The position numbers were made by a program, and so were the translations under genes. From a virus: 24,677 bases of DNA. Positions within the stretch are counted from its first letter, which is position 1. Each line of letters opens with the position of its first letter. The DNA lies in IMG/VR virus record IMGVR_UViG_3300030108_000545, positions 1-24,677 of that record; one strand, written 5' to 3'. The notes below the pieces were generated by a model. That model saw only the letters and a list, made by a program, of their open reading frames with translations, had not been told where the DNA came from and searched no databases. Of the stretch, positions 14,888 through 21,821 are shown piece by piece.

Positions 14888-15548
14888 CTCTATAAAACCT
14901 CAACTCTGGACTTATTGTAGTAGAAGATCTATCTCTATCTTCTGACATAGCTCTATTAAACTCTTCTTCATAAACAGATTTTAATAATTGTACTCTATCT
15001 GGTGCTCTTTTTATTGCTATATAATAGGCTAAACCAGCAGCTAAACAAGGATAAAACCTAAAAGGTATTTCCATAGTATTTGTATAATTATCAGCATCAT
15101 CCATTCTTGTGAGTGCATCATAATATAAAACATCTGTGCTATTTTCTGGACTTAACCATATCTTTAATTTTGGAGTTATTAACCTATCTAAAAAAAATTG
15201 TGTTGGCCTTCCTGAAGTTGTTTTATTAGGTATCGCTAAATAAGCATCTCTACTTATTCTTTCTAATGGGTAATAAGTATTATCTCTAACAACAGCAACA
15301 GATAAAATATCTATAATATCTGCATTTAAAGTATATTCTGTAGTTCCAGAGGTAACTGTTTGCGTTCTCTGAACAATTGTCCATTGATTTAAACCTCTAT
15401 TCGCCCACTCTGCCAACATAAGATTTAGAGATCTCTTAGCTGTTTTTAAGTCATAACCTGTCCTTACCTCAAGACCACATCTTTCAAAAGCTTCCTCTAT
15501 ATATTCAGTAACATTTAATTCAAAATCTGTACTAGTTGAAAGAGTCAT
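14880..15548 (-). CDS. Head-tail adaptor, P22 gp4-like (222 aa)
   Basis: The ATG at 15548 has AAGGT about 8 nt upstream; the frame runs 15 codons higher, but only inside the previous gene, so I exclude that part. The N-terminus (DFELNVTEYIEEAFERCGLE, then YDLKTAKRSLNLMLAEWANR and GLNQWTI) matches the helical adaptor pattern of P22 gp4 'tail accessory factor' proteins: two helices with 'LNxMLxEWxxxG'. A beta domain with EYTLNADIIDILSVAVVRDN and a helical C-terminus (FYPCLAAGLAYYIAIKRAPD) follow. In P22-like phages gp4 multimers bind under the portal and receive the gp10 hub. The gp10-like gene is in this window, which supports the call. Confidence 0.65.
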   Translation of the reverse strand: MTLSTSTDFELNVTEYIEEAFERCGLEVRTGYDLKTAKRSLNLMLAEWANRGLNQWTIVQRTQTVTSGTTEYTLNADIIDILSVAVVRDNTYYPLERISRDAYLAIPNKTTSGRPTQFFLDRLITPKLKIWLSPENSTDVLYYDALTRMDDADNYTNTMEIPFRFYPCLAAGLAYYIAIKRAPDRVQLLKSVYEEEFNRAMSEDRDRSSTTISPELRFYRVV

Positions 15549-15549
15549 G

Positions 15550-16233
15550 TTATTTACCTTTTTTCTTTTCTGGTTTTGCGTACATATTATCAAATATTTG
15601 ATTTACATCCAATACATAATCTAAATCTGACTTTGAATAATGAATATGGTGAGATGGTTTAAAATCTGGCGGCCCCTCACCTGTTTGAAACCAAGCAGGG
15701 TGTGTTACTCTAACTCGATTATTTGGTAACGCTACTATATTACCAGTATATTTATCTGCATCTAGTAACTGCAAAACATGACTTTGTTTATGTTGAGCAG
15801 GGTCATCTGCTATTTCGCTTTCAGAGTAATCTACAGTAAATAAATATTTTGCAGGATAAAACTCACTGCCTATTTTTGCTAACCAAGGGCAAGGAGTTGC
15901 TCTATTTAGTACATAAACAGAATGATGGTGAGAAGCACAATCCCAAGGTTGAGCTAAATAAGTAGGCATAGGTTCAGGCCATCCTTCAAAATCAAAATCA
16001 CCAACTAATCCAGTAATAGGCATCCTCGCCCACATAGCTCCACCATGAGGATTTTGTTCTTGGGATTCACAACCAGTAAATATTACTTGAAAGCTTAAAC
16101 AACGACAAGGCATAGAAGTAACAGCGATAGCCATAGCGTGAAGAAACTCACCATGATATTTTTCATGGTTGTGAGTATATTCTCTACGTACCCAACATTT
16201 AAAATAAGGTATGTTACTTTGTAGATAAGCCAT
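15550..16233 (-). CDS. Cys/His/Trp-rich phage protein of unknown function (227 aa)
   Basis: The 227-residue protein begins MAYLQSNIPYFKCWVRREYT. It is unusual here for its Cys, His and Trp content: CWVRREYTHNHEKYHGEF, MPCRCLSFQVIFTGC, WDCASHHHSVYVL, ATPCPWLAKIG and later SHHIHYS. No spacing matches a zinc finger I know, yet several Cys/His pairs could bind metal. The C-terminus is basic (KPEKKKGK). The start at 16233 lies 1 nt past the upstream stop, and the stop abuts the gp4-like gene. Position beside the adaptor suggests a conserved head-tail or virion component. I cannot name the function. Confidence 0.55.
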   Translation of the reverse strand: MAYLQSNIPYFKCWVRREYTHNHEKYHGEFLHAMAIAVTSMPCRCLSFQVIFTGCESQEQNPHGGAMWARMPITGLVGDFDFEGWPEPMPTYLAQPWDCASHHHSVYVLNRATPCPWLAKIGSEFYPAKYLFTVDYSESEIADDPAQHKQSHVLQLLDADKYTGNIVALPNNRVRVTHPAWFQTGEGPPDFKPSHHIHYSKSDLDYVLDVNQIFDNMYAKPEKKKGK

Positions 16234-16234
16234 A

Positions 16235-16414
16235 TTATTTATATTTTTTTACACTTCCACCTTTACTCATCATTTTAACAGTGCCACCTTTAGTCATTTG
16301 CACTATTTTTCCACCTTTCATTTTCATAACGATAGGAACAGATTTGGTAGTATTAGTTACACCACCATTTTTCATCATTTGCATTTTTTTATTTGGACTC
16401 ATTTTGGATTTCAT
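16235..16414 (-). CDS. Small Lys/Met/Gly-rich protein with KGG repeats (59 aa)
   Basis: I place the start at the ATG at 16414, 8 nt after AGGAG; a GTG three codons upstream sits too close to that site. The product is short and basic, with repeats of K-G-G-x-V (MKGGKIVQMTKGGTVKMMSK, then GGSVKKYK) and very many Met and Lys residues. Small KGG-repeat proteins recur in marine phage late operons (from memory). Whether it is in the virion or binds nucleic acid is unknown. It overlaps the upstream gene by 26 nt in another frame. Confidence 0.6.
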   Translation of the reverse strand: MKSKMSPNKKMQMMKNGGVTNTTKSVPIVMKMKGGKIVQMTKGGTVKMMSKGGSVKKYK

Positions 16415-16592
16415 ATTTAGCACTCCTTTTAATAAAATCTTCCCACAATGGTTTAATCATTTCATAGTTTGCATTTACTTTTACAGCAGTAATTTCAGTT
16501 CTTTTATCTACAGAAATCAATGTAGTAGCCATCCAAGCAAAAGAACCAAAGAAAGAAGCTGTAACAACCCCAACAAAAATATCTTTTTTCAT
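16389..16592 (-). CDS. Small single-span membrane protein (67 aa)
   Basis: Three in-frame ATGs are available (16604, 16598, 16592). I choose 16592 because GGAG stands 6 nt before it and it overlaps the upstream stop as TAATG. The product begins MKKDIFVGVVTASFFGSFAW; residues about 5-26 form one transmembrane helix, followed by a charged tail (DKRTEITAVKVNANYEMIKP). With such a layout it could be a small holin, a spanin component or an inner-membrane accessory. It is far from the main lysis cluster, so I leave the function open. Confidence 0.6.
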   Translation of the reverse strand: MKKDIFVGVVTASFFGSFAWMATTLISVDKRTEITAVKVNANYEMIKPLWEDFIKRSAKYEIQNESK

Positions 16593-16876
16593 TAGCATCT
16601 CCATCTTCTTCTTGCTTTACGTAATCTACTATTAGGGTTCTTAGCAGCTTTAGGAAACTTTTTCATTTGACCTGCAGATCTTGCACAATAAGATTTACGT
16701 CTTGATTTTTCTTTTTTAGTCAGATTTTTTTTCTTAGTTACTGCTGTCTTTAATTTAGAACCGGGGTTTTCTCTTCTATAACGAGCAACACCAGCCTTAG
16801 TCATTCCCGCTCCACTTTTAGTGGAACGGAAATACTTTTTAGTTTTAGGTGGTTGTTTATCTTTCTTTCTTGCCAT
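16592..16876 (-). CDS. Highly basic small phage protein, DUF6321-like (94 aa)
   Basis: The ATG at 16876 overlaps the previous stop as TAATG. The 94-residue product is dominated by Lys and Arg and carries GMTKAGVARYRRENPGSKLK, TAVT, then RRKSYCARSAGQMKKFPKAA and a closing NSRLRKARRRWRC. This succession (GMTxAGVxxYRxxNPGSKLKTAVT, RRKSxCARxxG, xRRWxC) is one I recall as a common unknown phage family (DUF6321, from memory). Charge suggests binding to DNA or RNA, perhaps inside the capsid. Two Cys residues at conserved-looking positions could be functional. Confidence 0.65.
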   Translation of the reverse strand: MARKKDKQPPKTKKYFRSTKSGAGMTKAGVARYRRENPGSKLKTAVTKKKNLTKKEKSRRKSYCARSAGQMKKFPKAAKNPNSRLRKARRRWRC

Positions 16877-17160
16877 TACGATAAGAACAATGTCAATTTA
16901 TTGCTACTACCTGTAAATGCAGAAACATAAGCACCACTTGTAGCTAATATACCATTGTCAGGTATGTTCAGCGTATGCAATCCTGTAGGAAAACTTTGTA
17001 CTAATAAGTTAGCACCACCATTCCCATTTGTGATTGTTAAGGCACCTGCAGCATCAGCGAATATAACTACTTGTCTTATTCTTGATCTGGCAGGCCCAAC
17101 TACTGCAGCTGAATCACCTTGATTATGATTAAAAGCTTTTACATCTGATCTAGTAGACAT
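16876..17160 (-). CDS. Small beta-rich putative virion protein (94 aa)
   Basis: An ATG at 17160, with GAGGAG about 8 nt upstream, opens a 94-residue protein beginning MSTRSDVKAFNHNQGDSAAV. It is neutral, Gly/Ala/Thr-rich and strand-dominated (RIRQVVIFADAAGALTITNG, then LLVQSFPTGLHTLNIPDNGI and SNKLTLFLS), suggesting a compact beta sandwich. It could be a decoration or fibre accessory protein. No family is recognised with certainty. Confidence 0.55.
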   Translation of the reverse strand: MSTRSDVKAFNHNQGDSAAVVGPARSRIRQVVIFADAAGALTITNGNGGANLLVQSFPTGLHTLNIPDNGILATSGAYVSAFTGSSNKLTLFLS

Positions 17161-17163
17161 TTA

Positions 17164-17358
17164 TTACTCCTCAATCTCACCTCTTAGAAGCATTGCTTTA
17201 TATTGAGCAGTACCTTTAGGTGGCAAAGACGCAGATGATGTTGACTTCTTTTTTGAAGTTTTTTTAGTCGTAACCCAAGCTTCATTAACATGAGGTGTAC
17301 TGGGGTCATCTGGTATAAATTTGCCCGATTTGGTTCTAGCTCTCTTTTTTTCAGCCAT
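17164..17358 (-). CDS. Small basic hydrophilic protein (64 aa)
   Basis: An ATG at 17358 follows AGGAG 9 nt upstream. The 64 residues are rich in Lys, Ser and Thr, with a probable disordered middle (TTKKTSKKKSTSSASLPPKG) and a short acidic C-terminal helix (AQYKAMLLRGEIEE). It sits between two beta-rich virion-type genes and is only 3 nt from the next start. No function is recognised; nucleic-acid contact or a tail-assembly role are both possible. Confidence 0.55.
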   Translation of the reverse strand: MAEKKRARTKSGKFIPDDPSTPHVNEAWVTTKKTSKKKSTSSASLPPKGTAQYKAMLLRGEIEE

Positions 17359-17368
17359 TAGCTATCTC

Positions 17369-18085
17369 CTAACGATTTTGAGCTGCAAACATATAATCAA
17401 TGTTCATTGATTTTGTTCCAGTTGCTGAACCTGAAAGCTCCATAGCTCCTAATGCAAGATTCTCATCATCTGGAATATTTGCTGTGTGAGTAGCAACTAA
17501 GTTTCTATTTACGAAAAACTCTACAGAACCAGTTCCTTTTACGTGAAATCCAAGTGTAACTGCTGTTCCACTTGCAATATCAATACCAGAATCAGTTGTT
17601 GTAGCAGTACCATCTTTTTCAGTAACACAATCAATATTACTATCACCATCATCTACTTGAAAAACAATTCTGTCAGTAGCATCTAACATTGCCTCTGGAT
17701 TAGTTGCAAAATTCACAGTTAGTCCAACACATATGTCCATTGCACTACCTTCAGCATCTGTAGGAGTTATTTTGGTTTCAAACCAAATATCTCTAGTTGA
17801 AGAAAGTGCAAATATTTCATTTCCTTGTATTGAAGCACCATCATTATCAGTTGTAGCTTGTGAACTTAGAGTTAATGCTCCATTGACAACATCTGCTGCA
17901 ATAGCAGCTGAAGCACTTGAGTCTTTTACTACTGTCCAATCATTTGTACTGTCTAGTGCAATACCAGTAAAATCATCCATATAAACTAGATAATCTGGAT
18001 TTTTGTCTATAGGTAGGTTTTCAAACCATTTCCTATTGCCATCTTTTCCTGCGAAAAGAATAGGGCCGGTAAAATGTACAGCCAT
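17369..18085 (-). CDS. Concanavalin A-like (lectin/jelly-roll) virion protein (238 aa)
   Basis: This is the first gene after the terminator/promoter gap; its ATG at 18085 follows AGGAG. The 238-residue protein begins MAVHFTGPILFAGKDGNRKW. From residue about 33 it has the plan of a lectin/glucanase-like sandwich: YMDDFTGIALDSTNDWTVVK, then RDIWFETKITPTDAEGSAMD, DRIVFQVDDGDSNIDC and TAVTLGFHVKGTGSVEFFVN, ending DYMFAAQNR. 'DDF...W' at the start and 'F.V.G.GSVEFFVNG' late are typical of phage ConA-like domains. It probably binds glycans or stabilises the capsid. No catalytic Glu pair is evident, so I favour a binding or structural role. Confidence 0.65.
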   Translation of the reverse strand: MAVHFTGPILFAGKDGNRKWFENLPIDKNPDYLVYMDDFTGIALDSTNDWTVVKDSSASAAIAADVVNGALTLSSQATTDNDGASIQGNEIFALSSTRDIWFETKITPTDAEGSAMDICVGLTVNFATNPEAMLDATDRIVFQVDDGDSNIDCVTEKDGTATTTDSGIDIASGTAVTLGFHVKGTGSVEFFVNRNLVATHTANIPDDENLALGAMELSGSATGTKSMNIDYMFAAQNR

Positions 18086-18115
18086 TTCTGTCTCCTGTCA
18101 TAGTTAAAATAATGT

Positions 18116-18131
18116 CAATCCTTTCGGATTG
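18116..18131 (-). promoter_or_regulatory. Leader hairpin with GAAA tetraloop
   Basis: The minus-strand RNA would read CAAUCC-GAAA-GGAUUG, a six-pair stem capped by a GNRA tetraloop, about 30 nt before the start codon at 18085. No U-run follows, so it is not a terminator. It could protect the 5' end of the downstream transcript or mark a processing site. Confidence 0.5.
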
Positions 18132-18149
18132 TCAGAAGTTAATATTAAA

Positions 18150-18178
18150 ACTATACAGTAAAAAATGGAAGGCGACAA
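18150..18178 (-). promoter_or_regulatory. Candidate sigma70-type promoter overlapping the terminator
   Basis: On the minus strand TTGTCG (18178-18173) and TATAGT (18155-18150) stand exactly 17 bp apart, matching the -35 and -10 consensus at 4/6 and 5/6 positions. It would restart transcription toward the gene at 18085 just after the capsid-gene terminator. AT-rich DNA yields such matches by chance, so this is tentative. Confidence 0.35.
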
Positions 18179-18197
18179 GTGCCACCTTCCAAAAAAA
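18160..18197 (-). terminator. Intrinsic terminator after the major capsid gene
   Basis: On the minus strand a perfect 7-bp stem TGGAAGG/CCTTCCA (18191-18185 and 18172-18166) encloses a 12-nt loop and is followed at once by six Ts (18165-18160). It starts 4 nt past the end of the capsid gene. The plus strand has A/T runs on the other side as well, so it could act in both directions. It would let the capsid gene end the head transcript or reduce read-through to the tail genes. Confidence 0.8.
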
Positions 18198-18201
18198 TTA
18201 A

Positions 18202-19110
18202 TTATGCCCCCGGTGAACCGAAAACACATCTTGGATCAGAGAAGCCAAAAGAATATCTTTCTCTTGCTTTAAATCTCATATTTCCAGTATCAAAATCAGC
18301 TTCCATAGAAGTAGCTAATGGTGATCTTTCAAACATTTTAAAACCATTTGGTGCGTCTGTTTTAATAAAAAACGCATCAGTATCGGTTAAGAAATGATTA
18401 ACTACTACACCATCAGGTAACATTCCCATGTTGTTAATAGCGTTAACATCATTGTCAGCAGTACCCGGTCTTTGGGTTGATGACATTAATCTGTCAGCTA
18501 TAAACTTCAACGCAGGTGGTACGATCAACTTCATACCTCTTAAAGCAATTATCATATTTCTTTCATCTACGAATTGAGAAATATCAATAAGTGCGTTTTC
18601 AAGAGAAGTTTCGTTCAAATCTGCAGCTGTTGAAAGCTCATTTGAAAATGTTCCACCCATAGCTAATGGATGGTCTGTAGCACAGAGTTCTTTGCCATCA
18701 CCACCAGTAAAGCTACTATCAAACGCATTATTAAGCGTTGCAGCAGATTTTACTTGCTTAGTATGAGCCATAGAACGTGCTAATGCTCTAGTGTATCTTG
18801 CACCAAGACGATCATAAAGATTATCTTCAATTGCTTCTTCAGTAAGAGCAAATGCCAATGCAATAGTTTCGTGTGTGTATCTAGCTGTGTAAGCTTCATT
18901 TGCACTATCAAATGAAACACCAGATCCCTCACTCTTTGTTGGAGCATTTCCGAAACCTACTAACATTACTTCTTCTTCAAATGCACGATCAGAAGTTTCT
19001 GTTTCATAAATTTCACTATGTTCGTTTTCATAACGATCATATTCCATTCCAAAAAGAGCATTAAGACCGGGCTCTAGCTCTTTAGCTAATTGTGCTCTAG
19101 ATATAGCCAT
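18202..19110 (-). CDS. Major capsid protein, Mu gpT-like / HK97-fold type (302 aa)
   Basis: An ATG at 19110 with a strong AAGGAG site opens a 302-residue protein of typical major-capsid length. Residues 1-55 include acidic 'EYDRYENEHSEIYETETSDR', the 'E-loop' style start. Then come TARYTHETIALAFALTEEAI (residues about 75-94), LARSMAHTKQV, ATLNNAFDSSFTGGDGKELC, the 'DHPLAMGGTFSN' block, a long helix (ETSLENALIDISQFVDERNM) and a strand set ending RYSFGFSDPRCVFG. This succession is that of Mu gpT-type capsid proteins, which have the HK97 fold. Position after scaffold- and decoration-like genes and before a strong terminator fits a highly expressed capsid gene. High confidence. Confidence 0.88.
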   Translation of the reverse strand: MAISRAQLAKELEPGLNALFGMEYDRYENEHSEIYETETSDRAFEEEVMLVGFGNAPTKSEGSGVSFDSANEAYTARYTHETIALAFALTEEAIEDNLYDRLGARYTRALARSMAHTKQVKSAATLNNAFDSSFTGGDGKELCATDHPLAMGGTFSNELSTAADLNETSLENALIDISQFVDERNMIIALRGMKLIVPPALKFIADRLMSSTQRPGTADNDVNAINNMGMLPDGVVVNHFLTDTDAFFIKTDAPNGFKMFERSPLATSMEADFDTGNMRFKARERYSFGFSDPRCVFGSPGA

Positions 19111-19122
19111 TATTTAGTCTCC

Positions 19123-19707
19123 TTATGCTAACCCGGCACCTTTAACACCGAATATATGATTTTGAATTGTAACAAGTACATTTGTATTTGCCGAACTAAC
19201 ATCTGAATTTTCTGGATCCTCAGAAATATCAATTGCTTTAACAGATAAAGTTGTTCCTGTTCCACCATCACCTACATTCAATTCTGCACCAGAAATACCA
19301 GTAACAGTTGAACCTGCTGTTGTGTAAACAATATCAAAGTTACCAAACAAGTCTGCAATTGGAAAAGCAGCATTTGCTTGAACTTCAAAAACAACCATTG
19401 GGTCATCTACTATAAAAGCAATAATATCAGAAGCATTTGTACTAGCTGGATAATAGTTACTAAAAACCTGTTCTCCAGTAGTAGGATCAGTGTATTGACA
19501 GCCATTGAAAACGCCAACAATAGGAACAGTACCACCATCTGCATGAATTTCTACAGTACCACCAGTGACTTGCATTACCATGTCACCTTGAAAGATACTT
19601 GTCCCATAATTGGCGGCAATTCTATATCGACTTTGGCCGCCTGTCCAAGGTGCACCACCTATCATTTTGACAGGTCGTAAACCAAAAGCAGCATCTTTAT
19701 TTGCCAT
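19123..19707 (-). CDS. Capsid decoration-like structural protein (194 aa)
   Basis: The 194-residue protein begins MANKDAAFGLRPVKMIGGAP, with AGGAG before the ATG at 19707 and only 12 nt between its stop and the capsid gene. The pattern 'DAAFGLRPV', 'NGCQYTDPTTGEQVFSNYYP', 'DDPMVVFEVQANAAF' is one I associate with marine phage structural proteins encoded next to capsid genes. It is beta-rich, with no cysteine other than the one in NGCQY. A head decoration or capsid-stabilising protein is the likely role, by analogy with small proteins placed just upstream of capsid genes. Not proven. Confidence 0.65.
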   Translation of the reverse strand: MANKDAAFGLRPVKMIGGAPWTGGQSRYRIAANYGTSIFQGDMVMQVTGGTVEIHADGGTVPIVGVFNGCQYTDPTTGEQVFSNYYPASTNASDIIAFIVDDPMVVFEVQANAAFPIADLFGNFDIVYTTAGSTVTGISGAELNVGDGGTGTTLSVKAIDISEDPENSDVSSANTNVLVTIQNHIFGVKGAGLA

Positions 19708-19737
19708 TTTTAAAGTCTCCTTATAAAAGGGTTAAAA

Positions 19738-20199
19738 TTATTCAGTATTAGGTTTCTGTGACCCAAATGTCACAGAAGTTGATCTTTGTGGAGCTAGTTT
19801 AGGCATATTAGGATTATTTTCTCTCATCCAATCCCTATCTACAGCTTCCATTTGATTTTTTGCCACATTAGAATAGTGCTTGTTTCGCTGTTCTGCTATC
19901 TCTTCAGGTATTCTTGCCAATACTAATCCACCAACGCCTATAACGCCAGAGTTCTTACCTTCATCAATGACAGGTGCGTCAAAATCAGGATATTCTTCAG
20001 CTTTTACTAATTCATATCCTTCTCTTCTTTTTTTATGAATATTATTTCTATCATCATATTCCATGACAGATTCTCTGATCCATCTATGCTTATAACCAAC
20101 AGGGGGTTCTGGAGCTTCAAGAGTTGAAGGAGGCTTCCACTCTGTTACTCTTTCTGAATTATCTCTGTTTTTAGATTCTCTAGGATTTCTTTCAGACAT
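19738..20199 (-). CDS. Hydrophilic head-region protein, unknown function (153 aa)
   Basis: I start at the ATG at 20199, which has GGGGAA 7 nt upstream; the frame continues higher but inside the scaffold gene. The 153 residues begin MSERNPRESKNRDNSERVTE and then carry APEPPVGYKHRWIRESVMEY, followed by DDRNNIHKKRREGYELVKAE. The middle has a short hydrophobic stretch (SGVIGVGGLVLARIPEEI), and the protein ends in a flexible tail (QRSTSVTFGSQKPNTE). It lies between scaffold and decoration genes, a slot where marine phages usually have a conserved unknown. Likely a head assembly factor or minor capsid protein. Confidence 0.6.
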   Translation of the reverse strand: MSERNPRESKNRDNSERVTEWKPPSTLEAPEPPVGYKHRWIRESVMEYDDRNNIHKKRREGYELVKAEEYPDFDAPVIDEGKNSGVIGVGGLVLARIPEEIAEQRNKHYSNVAKNQMEAVDRDWMRENNPNMPKLAPQRSTSVTFGSQKPNTE

Positions 20200-20200
20200 A

Positions 20201-21163
20201 TTATTTCCCCGCTTGCTTTCTGTTTTCAATTTTAATCACTTCTTCAGCGTATTTTTCCAAGGGTATTCGCATCTTGTTAGCAAAAGCCACTTGCCCCGGT
20301 GTTAATTGCACCGATTTCTTCACCCGCCCATTTTTCACAGATCTACCTGTGGATGCAGGAGTAACGACTTGGGCGTTTGATGTTCGCTTCTCCTGAAACT
20401 TGTGTGGAAACTCTCTTCGCATCCTTTTATCAATTTCTGAATAATATTCATCTGTTGTAGGATCAAAACCTTCTTCCAATATTAATTCTTCATGTATTGT
20501 TTGAGCACCTCTAGTCATAATTTTATCAACATTAAACCAAGAGTTTTTTGATAACCAAGATTGTAGTTTCTTATCTTCTTTTGGATCTGGTGCTTTTACT
20601 TGTGGTTGTTGTGGTGCAACTTGTGGTTGTTGTGCCTGTCGTTTTGCATTTTGGTTTTGTTGATTTATTTTAACTTTTTGTTGCCTTATTCTTTCTTCTT
20701 CAACTCCAAGTTGACTCATTATTTTTAATATTTCTGCTTGTTTCTTTGAATCACCAGCCTCTGTTGCTTCTTCATAAAGCTTTTGAGCTTGAGCACTTTG
20801 ACTTTTAACTCTGTTCTCGTACTCATTCACATATCCCTGATTTAAAGCAGAATAACCATTTTTTAATTGGTCATTTTCTTTTTTCATATGTTCAGCATAT
20901 TGATAAGCAGCTTGTGCTTCTTCAAGAGCTTGTTTTCTTTTAGCAGTTAATTGATTAATTCTCTTTTGTACATTTTCGCTATAAGTTTCTAATTCCTCAT
21001 CAGAATTATCTTTTTCACTTACAACAACTTTTTCTTCTTTATCATCCTCTTGAACAATTGTTCGGGATTCTTGAGAATTTGAATTATCCTCTTCGACTAC
21101 AGCATCTACAATAACTGCATCACTTACGTCTTGATTATTTTCTTTTTGAGTTTCTACTGACAT
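20201..21163 (-). CDS. Head scaffolding-like protein (320 aa)
   Basis: The 320-residue, highly charged protein has an acidic, disordered N-terminus (residues 1-60), a long coiled coil (residues about 60-170, for example TAKRKQALEEAQAAYQYAEH) and a Gln/Pro linker with a 7-residue duplication (PQVAPQQ-PQVKAP; 21-nt DNA repeat near 20598-20640). The C-terminus is compact: basic NGRVKKSVQLTPGQVAFANK followed by MRIPLEKYAEEVIKIE. That 'LTPxQxxxAxKxxxPLExYA' ending is typical of phage head scaffolding proteins, where the basic C-terminus binds the capsid protein. The location just upstream of the capsid block agrees. The ATG at 21163 has AGAGAGG upstream. The palindrome copy 3 lies within it. Confidence 0.72.
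   Translation of the reverse strand: MSVETQKENNQDVSDAVIVDAVVEEDNSNSQESRTIVQEDDKEEKVVVSEKDNSDEELETYSENVQKRINQLTAKRKQALEEAQAAYQYAEHMKKENDQLKNGYSALNQGYVNEYENRVKSQSAQAQKLYEEATEAGDSKKQAEILKIMSQLGVEEERIRQQKVKINQQNQNAKRQAQQPQVAPQQPQVKAPDPKEDKKLQSWLSKNSWFNVDKIMTRGAQTIHEELILEEGFDPTTDEYYSEIDKRMRREFPHKFQEKRTSNAQVVTPASTGRSVKNGRVKKSVQLTPGQVAFANKMRIPLEKYAEEVIKIENRKQAGK
21051..21064. repeat. Copy 3 of the GAACAATTGTTC palindrome (inside the scaffold gene)
   Basis: GAACAATTGTTC lies at 21052-21063. Read on the minus strand with two flanking bases it is CCGAACAATTGTTC, matching copies 1 and 2 on the plus strand. Here it encodes R-T-I-V-Q, unlike copy 1, so protein conservation does not explain the match. Confidence 0.6.
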
Positions 21164-21182
21164 TTTTTATACCTCTCTATCT

Positions 21183-21629
21183 TTATACATACGAAATATC
21201 GGTGGGGTCAAGTATTTTCGCAATAACATTATCGTCATTTATAATACGAACTTCAAGATTTTCCACTTTAAACCTATTTCCTGCATATCTTCCCATAATA
21301 ATCCAGTCTTTTTCTTTACACCATGCTCCATCTGGAAATCTTCCCACATCTTTATATGCAGAAGCTCCTAACTTTACAACATAAGCAGCGACAGTAGCAA
21401 AGCTCTCTCTATCCCTTGTTGCATCAGGAACATAAACACCACCCTTTGTTTGGGTTTTCATGTAGTATGGAATGACTAGTATTCTATAGCCAGTAGGTTG
21501 AGGTAATCTTTCTAAAGCTGATTTCTCCATTTTAGAAGGATCATCTGAATTTTTGTTCTCCTCAATTTTAAAAACATTTTTTGGAGGTTTTGGTACCATT
21601 CTGTCTGGAACGTATAATTTTTTATTCAT
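21183..21629 (-). CDS. groES: GroES-like co-chaperonin (148 aa)
   Basis: I use the ATG at 21629; a TTG two codons earlier is also in frame. Residues 1-38 are a charged extension. From residue about 42 the chaperonin-10 fold is recognisable: LPQPTGYRILVIPYYMKTQT, then a mobile loop KGGVYVPDATRDRESFA (62-78) whose GGVYV matches the GGI-type GroEL-binding tripeptide region, then VAAYVVKLGASAYKD, WCKEKDWIIMGRYAGNRFKV and a final NDDNVIAKILDPTDISYV. At 148 residues it is longer than GroES (about 97), closer to other phage versions. It should cap the host GroEL, replacing GroES to fold capsid protein as T4 gp31 does. Its place two genes before the capsid gene agrees. The fold call is strong; the substrate is inferred. 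Confidence 0.82.
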   Translation of the reverse strand: MNKKLYVPDRMVPKPPKNVFKIEENKNSDDPSKMEKSALERLPQPTGYRILVIPYYMKTQTKGGVYVPDATRDRESFATVAAYVVKLGASAYKDVGRFPDGAWCKEKDWIIMGRYAGNRFKVENLEVRIINDDNVIAKILDPTDISYV

Positions 21630-21819
21630 TTTCAAGCTCTATGCCTTTCATCGCGGCTATAATTAAATCTTCTACATAGGTCATGCCACGTACTTGACCA
21701 ACTGTAAACCGATAGTTTTCTATCGTATCTATCGAACCATTCACCAAAGATTCTGCAAAATCTTTCTTTCTTTGGCGTATGTCTTTAAGCAGATATTCTG
21801 CTAAAACTATTGAATCCAT
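21622..21819 (-). CDS. Small helical phage protein, unknown function (65 aa)
   Basis: An ATG at 21819, only 2 nt after the endolysin stop, starts a 65-residue, acidic, all-helical protein (MDSIVLAEYLLKDIRQRKKD, then VGQVRGMTYVEDLIIAAMKG and IELENE). Its last codons overlap the start of the co-chaperonin gene by 8 nt. I associate a similar small protein with marine phage head operons but know no function. It could be an assembly factor. Confidence 0.55.
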   Translation of the reverse strand: MDSIVLAEYLLKDIRQRKKDFAESLVNGSIDTIENYRFTVGQVRGMTYVEDLIIAAMKGIELENE

Positions 21820-21821
21820 AA

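Noticed and set aside
14880-15593. Longer start for the gp4-like adaptor at 15593
   Set aside because: The extra 15 residues lie wholly within the previous gene, are unlike a phage adaptor N-terminus, and the ATG at 15548 has its own ribosome-binding site.
17369-18085. Glycoside hydrolase activity for the ConA-like protein
   Set aside because: The fold pattern fits, but no catalytic Glu-x-x-x-Glu type motif was found, so a binding or structural role is preferred.
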